The notes under the pieces were generated by a model. The model made no database searches and was not told where the DNA came from. It was given only the letters and a program-made list of their open reading frames with translations. A stretch of DNA of 64,000 nt from Brevirhabdus pacifica. GTDB taxonomy: Bacteria; Pseudomonadota; Alphaproteobacteria; Rhodobacterales; Rhodobacteraceae. Positions 59,163 to 64,000 of this stretch are shown here, in pieces. The position numbers were made by a program, and so were the translations under genes. The stretch is from assembly GCF_002797755.1 (NCBI RefSeq), contig NZ_PGFI01000014.1, forward strand, positions 1 through 64,000, read 5' to 3'. Numbering within the stretch: position 1 is the first letter of the stretch; the number at the start of each line of letters is the position of its first letter.

Positions 59163-61033
59163 TTCCCCTTGGGCGCCTTCGACGTATTGGCGGCGGCCTC
59201 GGCCTCGGCCTTCTTGCGGCGGCCAAAGCCGTTGCGGATGTTGCCCAGCAGGTCCGGCTTGTAGCCCTGGCTGCGCATGATCAGGTACTGCTGGGTGAAG
59301 GTGATCGTGTTGTTCGCGATCCAGTACAGCACCAGGCCGCTGGCAAACTGACCCAGCATGAACATGAAGACCCAAGGCATCCAGGCAAAGATCATTGCCT
59401 GGGTCGCATCGGTGGGCGCCGGGTTCAGCTTTTGCTGCAGCCACATTGAGATGCCCAGCAGGATCGGCAGGATGCCCAGCGAGGCGATCGCGAACAGCGA
59501 ACCGGGATCGGGCGGCGCGTAGGGCAGCAGGCCGAAGAGGTTCAGGATCGAGCTGGGATCAGGCGCCGAAAGGTCCTGGATCCAGCCCAGCCAGGGGGCG
59601 TGATACAGTTCGATCGTGACGAAGATCACCTTGTAGAGCGAGAAGAAGATCGGGATCTGCAACAGGATCGGCAGACAGCCCGAGGCGGGGTTCACCTTGT
59701 TCTTCTTGTAAAGCTCCATCATGCCCTGCTGAAGCTTCTGGCGGTCGTCGCCGGCCTTCTCCTTCAGCTTCTCCATCTCGGGCTGAAGCTCTTTCATCTT
59801 GGCCATCGAGACGTAGGACTTGTAGGCCAGCGGGAACAGCACGGCCTTGATCAGCAGGGTCAGGGCGATGATCGACCAGCCCATGTTGCCGATGATGCTG
59901 TTCAGCCAGTGCAGCACGGCAAAGATCGGCTTGGTCAGGAAGAAGAACCAGCCCCAGTCGATCGAATCGATGAAATTGGCGATGCCGCGGCTCTTTTCAT
60001 AGTCGCGGATCGTTTCCCATTCCTTGGCACCGGCAAACAGCATGGTCTGGCTGGTGGCGCTCTCGCCGGCGGCCACGGTGACCGTCGGCAGGCGGGTCTC
60101 GGTCTGGTAGATGTCGGCGTTGTCGACGTATTTGGCGACCGACTTGAATGGCTGGCCCGGCGTCGGGATCAGCGTCGTCATCCAGTATTTGTCGGTAAAG
60201 CCGATCCAGCCGCTCTGGCCCGCCTCGGTCACGTCGGCGCGGGCGGCCTCGCGATCCTGGTAGTCCATCTCGGGCATGTCGCCATAGTCGATTTCCTGCA
60301 GCTCGCCGTCGGTCAGGCGCACGACGCCTTCATGCAGGATGAAAAAGCCCGCGACATCGGGCTCGCCATGGCGCGCGACCAGGCCATAGGGGGCCATGCG
60401 CACCGGCTGCTCGGCGTTGTTCTCGACCGTCTGGGTGACGGTGAAGAGGTAATCGTCGTCGATCTGGACCAGACGGCGGAAAGTCTGACCCTTGCCGTTC
60501 TCCCACACCAGGGTGACGGGCTGATCGGGCGACAGCACGTCGCCGCTCTCGACGGTCCAGGGCGTGTTGGCGCCCGGCACGTCCTCGAACCCCAGGTCGC
60601 CCCCGGGGGCCCAGCCGTAAAGCGCGTAATAGGCGTTGGGCCCGCCCACGGGCGACAGCAGCCGGATGTTCTCGGCCCCCTTGTCCAGGCTTACGCGGTA
60701 GTCACGCAGGAACAGATCGTCGATCCGGCCGCCGGTCAGTGCGATCGAACCCGACAGCCGCGGCGTGTCGATGCGGATCCGCGCTGCGGTCGCGTCGATC
60801 GAGGTGGGGGCCTCGCCCTCGGGCGGGGTGGCCGCGACGGTCTCGCCGTCTGCCGCCACGGCGGGCGGCGGCGGCGCGGTGTCGGCACCGGCCTTGGGCG
60901 CCTCCGATGTCACCACCGGGGGATTGGAGGGGGCGACGGCCTGCTCCTCCGGTGGAAACAGCAGAAACCAGCCAAGGATCACCAGGAAGCTGAGTACCGT
61001 GGCAAGAAGAAGGTTCTTGTTCTGATCGTCCAT
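59159..61033 (-). CDS. yidC: Membrane protein insertase YidC
   Basis: 624 residues, longer than E. coli (548). N-terminal anchor (about 7-25), a large periplasmic domain with a Pro/Ala-rich linker after the anchor, and the five-helix insertase core (about 370-600). The core carries the hydrophilic-groove Arg region KSYVSMAKMKELQPEM and the helix hairpin EKAGDDRQKLQQ. The C-terminus is basic (RRKKAEAEAA), helping ribosome contact. It works with SecYEG and YidD. Confidence 0.96.
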   Translation of the reverse strand: MDDQNKNLLLATVLSFLVILGWFLLFPPEEQAVAPSNPPVVTSEAPKAGADTAPPPPAVAADGETVAATPPEGEAPTSIDATAARIRIDTPRLSGSIALTGGRIDDLFLRDYRVSLDKGAENIRLLSPVGGPNAYYALYGWAPGGDLGFEDVPGANTPWTVESGDVLSPDQPVTLVWENGKGQTFRRLVQIDDDYLFTVTQTVENNAEQPVRMAPYGLVARHGEPDVAGFFILHEGVVRLTDGELQEIDYGDMPEMDYQDREAARADVTEAGQSGWIGFTDKYWMTTLIPTPGQPFKSVAKYVDNADIYQTETRLPTVTVAAGESATSQTMLFAGAKEWETIRDYEKSRGIANFIDSIDWGWFFFLTKPIFAVLHWLNSIIGNMGWSIIALTLLIKAVLFPLAYKSYVSMAKMKELQPEMEKLKEKAGDDRQKLQQGMMELYKKNKVNPASGCLPILLQIPIFFSLYKVIFVTIELYHAPWLGWIQDLSAPDPSSILNLFGLLPYAPPDPGSLFAIASLGILPILLGISMWLQQKLNPAPTDATQAMIFAWMPWVFMFMLGQFASGLVLYWIANNTITFTQQYLIMRSQGYKPDLLGNIRNGFGRRKKAEAEAAANTSKAPKGK

Positions 61034-61250
61034 GCGGAAATGAAACCTGTCCGAAGGGGGAGTTGCCCCGGTTCAAACGGCTGAGGCTGGAAAGGTCAAG
61101 CCATTTTGCCGCGAACGCCCGCCTGTGCAGCCCTTTGCCTCCCCCGCACGCCCCCCGCACAGCCCTTGCACGGCGCTTCGCGCGTCAACCGCGCGCAGCC
61201 CAGACCACCTCGCAACCGATCGCGCCCCCACCTGTCCGGTGCGGCCCCGC

Positions 61251-61290
61251 TTCATTGTCGCAAAAATATCCCCGCCGGAGGCATCCCGCC
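61251..61290. repeat. Candidate dispersed intergenic repeat, 3' of ttcA
   Basis: On the minus strand the segment reads GATGCCTCCGGCGGGGATAT, then TTTTGCGACAATGAA. It looks like the short palindrome (CCTCCGG-type) plus ATATTT motif I associate with intergenic repeats of Rhodobacterales. There is one copy in this window, so its repeat status is an inference. The whole gap 61034-61323 holds no gene. Confidence 0.4.
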
Positions 61291-61323
61291 CCTCACCCCA
61301 CGCCGCGCCCGGGGGGCAAGCGA

Positions 61324-62226
61324 TCAGTCGGAGCCGCCCCTCAGATCCGGCACGCTCACGGGCGACCCGTCCGCCAGGGCCGCGTCGTTTGCGTCGCGCG
61401 CCTTGCCCCGCTGAAGCCCCGCGAAATCGAACAGTCCCGGGTCCAGCAGGTGCGAGGGGCGGGCGTTCATCAGGGCGCGGAACATCACCTGGCGCCGGCC
61501 GGGGCTGTTGCGCTCCCAGCCGTCGAGGATCTGTTTGACCTGCTGGCGCTGCAGCCCGTCCTGGCTGCCGCACAGGTCGCAGGGGATGATGGGGTAGTTC
61601 ATGGCGCGGGCGAATTTCTCGCAATCGACCTCGGCGACATGGGCCAGCGGGCGATAGACGAAAAGATCCCCCTCCTCGTTGACCAGTTTGGGCGGCATGG
61701 TCGCCAGCCGCCCGCCGTGGAAGAGGTTCATGAAGAACGTCTCGAGGATGTCATCGCGGTGGTGGCCCAGAACCACGGCCGAGCAGCCCTCCTCGCGGGC
61801 GATGCGGTAGAGGTTGCCGCGCCGCAGCCGCGAGCAGAGCGCGCAATAGGTCCGCCCAGCCGGCACCTTCTCCTTCACCACCGAATAGGTGTCCTGGTAC
61901 TCGATCCGGTGGGGCACCTTCATGCGCTCCAGGAACTCGGGCAGGACGGTTGCCGGAAAACCGGGCTGGCCCTGGTCCAGGTTGCAGGCGAGAATTTCCA
62001 CCGGCAGCAGGCCGCGCCACTGCAGCTCATGCAGCACCGCCAGCAGGGTATAGCTGTCCTTGCCGCCCGACAGGCACACCAGCCAGCGGGCGCCGCGCTC
62101 GATCATGCCGTATTGCTCGATCGCCTCGCGGGTCTGGCGGACCACGCGCTTGCGCAGCTTGCGGAACTCGGTGCTCGAGGGGGCGCCGTCGAACAGCGGG
62201 TGAATATTCTCGGCATCATCCAGCAT
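61324..62226 (-). CDS. ttcA: tRNA 2-thiocytidine biosynthesis protein TtcA
   Basis: 300 residues. It thiolates C32 of some tRNAs using ATP and an Fe-S cluster. PP-loop SGGKDS at 53-58; cysteines 128 and 131 (CALC) and 215 and 218 (CDLC) supply the cluster ligands. A second E. coli hallmark, [15 protein letters not shown], is present. The gene lies between yidD and yidC on the same strand, an insertion into the usual rpmH-rnpA-yidD-yidC order. Confidence 0.94.
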   Translation of the reverse strand: MLDDAENIHPLFDGAPSSTEFRKLRKRVVRQTREAIEQYGMIERGARWLVCLSGGKDSYTLLAVLHELQWRGLLPVEILACNLDQGQPGFPATVLPEFLERMKVPHRIEYQDTYSVVKEKVPAGRTYCALCSRLRRGNLYRIAREEGCSAVVLGHHRDDILETFFMNLFHGGRLATMPPKLVNEEGDLFVYRPLAHVAEVDCEKFARAMNYPIIPCDLCGSQDGLQRQQVKQILDGWERNSPGRRQVMFRALMNARPSHLLDPGLFDFAGLQRGKARDANDAALADGSPVSVPDLRGGSD

Positions 62227-62311
62227 GAACCATCTCCTTGGGCGCAGGGCGCTTATGCCATCGGCGGGCGGGTTGGAAAAGGGGCAGGGGCCGGGACGCC
62301 CGGGCCCGGGA

Positions 62312-62533
62312 TCAGTCGGGGACGTTGTCTATGCCCGAGCCGCCCAGCGGGTGGCAACGCCCGATCCGGCGCAAGGTAAGCCAGCCGCCGCGCAGGGCGC
62401 CGTGACGCTCCAGCGCCTCCAGCGCATAGGCCGAGCAGGTTGGCTGGTAGCGGCAGTTGAAGCCGACCCAAGGGGAGAAGACGGCGCGATACCCGCGCAC
62501 CGGCAGCGCCAGGATCCGGGCCAGGGGTGTCAT
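62312..62533 (-). CDS. yidD: Membrane protein insertion efficiency factor YidD
   Basis: 73 residues. Short membrane-associated protein with the family signature of three cysteines: [16 protein letters not shown] and [17 protein letters not shown]. It assists YidC-dependent insertion. The start at 62533 overlaps the rnpA stop by four bases; longer upstream frames belong to rnpA on another frame. Confidence 0.95.
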   Translation of the reverse strand: MTPLARILALPVRGYRAVFSPWVGFNCRYQPTCSAYALEALERHGALRGGWLTLRRIGRCHPLGGSGIDNVPD

Positions 62534-63192
62534 TTGCGACCCCCTGCGCCGCGACGGGGGCCACGCGCACCGGGGGCGGGCGGGCCGGCGCGATGGGCGC
62601 GGTGCAGCGCGCGCTCCAGCTCTTCGACCAGTCGCTCGAAGGGCAGGGCGGCGGTCTCGTCGCGTCGGCCGATCAGCACATAGTCCCATCCAGGGCGTCC
62701 CAGAACGGGCAGCACCTTGCGGGCGGCTTCGCGCAGGCGGCGTTTGGCGCGGTTGCGGGCCACGGCGTTGCCGACCTTCTTGGAACAGGTATAGCCGACG
62801 CGGATCAATCCGCCCGGCGCTTCCTCGGCGGCTTGTTCAGCGGGGGCCGATTTCGACAGTTCCTCAGGGTCGCGGCGACGGGCCTGAAGGGTGAAGGCAT
62901 CGACGCGGGCGCGACCCGCACGCGCGGCGCGCAGGAAATCGGCCCGCTTGCGCAGGGTCTCCAGTCGCGGTCGTTCGGGAGGGGGGGCGTCGGGCCCATC
63001 GCCAGATACCGGATCCGGAGAATCGCCGCCAGGGCCTGCGGCGGGCGTGGTTGCGTCCGACCCGCCCGCGGAAGGCGCGGTCGCGCAGACCGCGTCACCA
63101 GTCGAGGTGACATCCGCCCACGCAAAAACCGCCGGCGCGACCCGATCGGCATCCGGCCAACGGCCTGCCTCTGGTGTCACCGGCGGTGTCAT
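62530..63192 (-). CDS. rnpA: Ribonuclease P protein component with long N-terminal extension
   Basis: 220 residues against about 119 in E. coli. It binds the RNase P RNA and helps mature tRNA 5' ends. The core starts near residue 76 (LETLRKRADFLRAAR) and holds the RNR motif VGNAVARNRAKRRLRE near 140-155. Residues 1-75 are Pro/Ala/Gly/Asp-rich and low-complexity; a further insert (about 107-128) precedes the RVGYTCSKKVG strand. The ATG at 63192 is the only in-frame ATG before the core and lies 46 bases after rpmH. The C-terminal ~20 residues are Arg/Gly/Pro-rich. Confidence 0.9.
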   Translation of the reverse strand: MTPPVTPEAGRWPDADRVAPAVFAWADVTSTGDAVCATAPSAGGSDATTPAAGPGGDSPDPVSGDGPDAPPPERPRLETLRKRADFLRAARAGRARVDAFTLQARRRDPEELSKSAPAEQAAEEAPGGLIRVGYTCSKKVGNAVARNRAKRRLREAARKVLPVLGRPGWDYVLIGRRDETAALPFERLVEELERALHRAHRAGPPAPGARGPRRGAGGRK

Positions 63193-63238
63193 ACGCGTCT
63201 GCCTGCGGCAAACAGCCCTCGGGTCGCCCCGTTGGCTA

Positions 63239-63373
63239 TCAGGCGCTCAGCGACTTCCGGCCGCGGGCGCGGCGTGCGTTGAGGATCTTGCGGCCGGCCT
63301 TGGTGGCCATGCGTGCGCGAAAACCGTGGCGGCGCTTGCGAACCAGGTTGCTCGGTTGAAAGGTGCGTTTCAT
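63239..63373 (-). CDS. rpmH: 50S ribosomal protein L34
   Basis: 44 residues, [18 protein letters not shown] at the start and [17 protein letters not shown] at the end; complete and typical. It is too short for many gene finders. It heads the operon rpmH-rnpA-yidD-ttcA-yidC-MOSC-engB. No dnaA gene or origin repeats are seen next to it. Confidence 0.97.
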
Positions 63374-63442
63374 CGCTCCGGCTCCGTATCAGTTGCCCGG
63401 CAGGACCGTCGGTCCGGGCGGGTCGGGAATCTTGAAGCCCGG

Positions 63443-63471
63443 TCTTTAGGGGGTCGATCCGGGTAAGTCAA
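63443..63471 (-). promoter_or_regulatory. Promoter of the rpmH operon
   Basis: On the minus strand TTGACT (63466-63471), 17 bases, TAAAGA (63443-63448). It leaves about 60 bases of leader before the rpmH ATG. Confidence 0.75.
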
Positions 63472-63553
63472 CGCGGGATGCGGCCCGGGGCGAACTTCGT
63501 CCCCGCCGGTCCCGATAATGGCGATAGCATTTGGAATACTACAGGAAAACGAG

Positions 63554-63581
63554 AAAGGCGACCGGGGACCCGATCGCCTTT
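63554..63581 (-). terminator. Intrinsic terminator of the DUF1236 gene
   Basis: AAAGGCGA (63554-63561) pairs with TCGCCTTT (63574-63581), with extra G-C pairs inside. On the minus strand CTCGTTTTCC follows. It lies 55 bases past the stop of the right-edge gene. Confidence 0.6.
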
Positions 63582-63635
63582 CCTTGTCCGATGGGACCTG
63601 CCCCGAGGGGCAGGCACCACCGAATTGAGGGCCGA

Positions 63636-64000
63636 TTAGCGCACGATGTAGACGATGCGACGCTCTTCGGGGTCGATCAGCACCGGCACGCCGTTCACGT
63701 AGGCATACTGAAGCTCGGCGTCGGGGATGTCGTAGAACGCCACGTCGATGTCCTCGGGGAACTGGGCGCCGACCACGACTTCGCCGTCGAGGTAGATCGG
63801 ATCGACGGGGTTCTCGGTCACGTAGGTGATGGTCTGGGGACCGGGGTCCGCAGCAACACCAAGGCCTGCACCGATGGCGGCACCGGCAACGGCGCCGGCG
63901 GGACCGGCAATCAGGCCGCCGATGACGGCAGCAGCGGTGCCCGAAGCGGCAGCGGTGGCACCGGTGGTGTCGTAGGTCATCGTCTGGACCTTAACGCGGT
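63636..64000 (-). CDS. DUF1236-family protein, 5' end outside the window
   Basis: At least 114 residues from the ATG at 63980, but the frame stays open to the window edge (RVKVQT before that Met), so the true start, with a signal peptide, probably lies beyond 64000. Gly/Ala-rich hydrophobic stretch (GPAGAVAGAAIGAGLG), then the typical DUF1236 body with YVTENPVDPIYLDGEVVVG and the end YVNGVPVLIDPEERRIVYIVR. Function unknown; family members are small periplasmic or surface proteins. Confidence 0.8.
   Translation of the reverse strand, partial: RVKVQTMTYDTTGATAAASGTAAAVIGGLIAGPAGAVAGAAIGAGLGVAADPGPQTITYVTENPVDPIYLDGEVVVGAQFPEDIDVAFYDIPDAELQYAYVNGVPVLIDPEERRIVYIVR

Noticed and set aside
63374-63635. 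Replication origin beside rpmH
   Set aside because: rpmH neighbours dnaA and the origin in some bacteria, but no dnaA gene or repeated TTATCCACA-type boxes are visible here.

Overview
The window reads as chromosomal DNA of an alphaproteobacterium of the Rhodobacterales (Rhodobacteraceae / Roseobacteraceae). Supporting signs are very high G+C in third codon positions, two near-identical tuf genes, a tRNA-Trp - secE - nusG cluster with a short single-helix SecE, an alpha operon without rpsD, infA or rpmJ, a zinc-lid adenylate kinase, a Bzt-type acidic amino acid ABC transporter, and the order rpmH - rnpA - yidD - ttcA - yidC - MOSC - engB. The genus cannot be told from the sequence alone.

Layout. 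(1) 1-7 kb: an H-NS-type nucleoid protein, a secreted SH3 protein (minus strand), parC, then a translationally coupled DUF898 membrane protein and M48 metalloprotease, and a lipoprotein. (2) 7-12.4 kb: the first tuf gene with its own terminator, a small secreted protein, a ZntB-type transporter, a two-PAS HisKA_2 histidine kinase, a methyltransferase-fold protein and tRNA-Trp. (3) 12.5-24.7 kb: secE-nusG-rplKA-(L10 leader)-rplJL-rpoBC, closed by a strong terminator after rpoC; then an EamA exporter. (4) 25.9-30.5 kb: the str operon rpsL-rpsG-fusA-tuf behind a near-consensus promoter, with a long hairpin between fusA and tuf. (5) 30.7-45.7 kb: the S10, spc and alpha operons, interrupted by an intrinsic terminator between rplP and rpmC and by hairpins between rpmD/rplO, rplO/secY, rpsK/rpoA and rpoA/rplQ. 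(6) 45.8-50 kb: rarA, crcB, an RluC-type pseudouridine synthase, a HAD phosphatase and an ATP12 chaperone, the last four nested by ATGA overlaps or a short gap. (7) 50.2-54.8 kb: the bztABCD amino acid uptake operon. (8) 54.8-64 kb: mostly minus strand: sixA and a two-cluster ferredoxin-like gene behind argB, one SDR on plus, then engB-MOSC-yidC-ttcA-yidD-rnpA-rpmH reading from high to low coordinates, and a partial DUF1236 gene at the right edge.

Most of the window is the transcription and translation core: RNA polymerase subunits, elongation factors and about 30 ribosomal proteins. The accessory genes act at the envelope (SecY, YidC, YidD, SecE, transporters, M48 protease) or in RNA modification. 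There is no prophage, transposase, CRISPR array, restriction system or plainly new defence system. The parts most worth a second look are regulatory or structural: gene conversion between the tuf copies and their terminators, the fusA-tuf hairpin, the split of the S10 operon, the double hairpin before rpoB, the long N-terminal extension of RnpA, the Ala/Glu tail of L3, and the uncharacterised argB - ferredoxin - sixA and parC - DUF898 - M48 modules.
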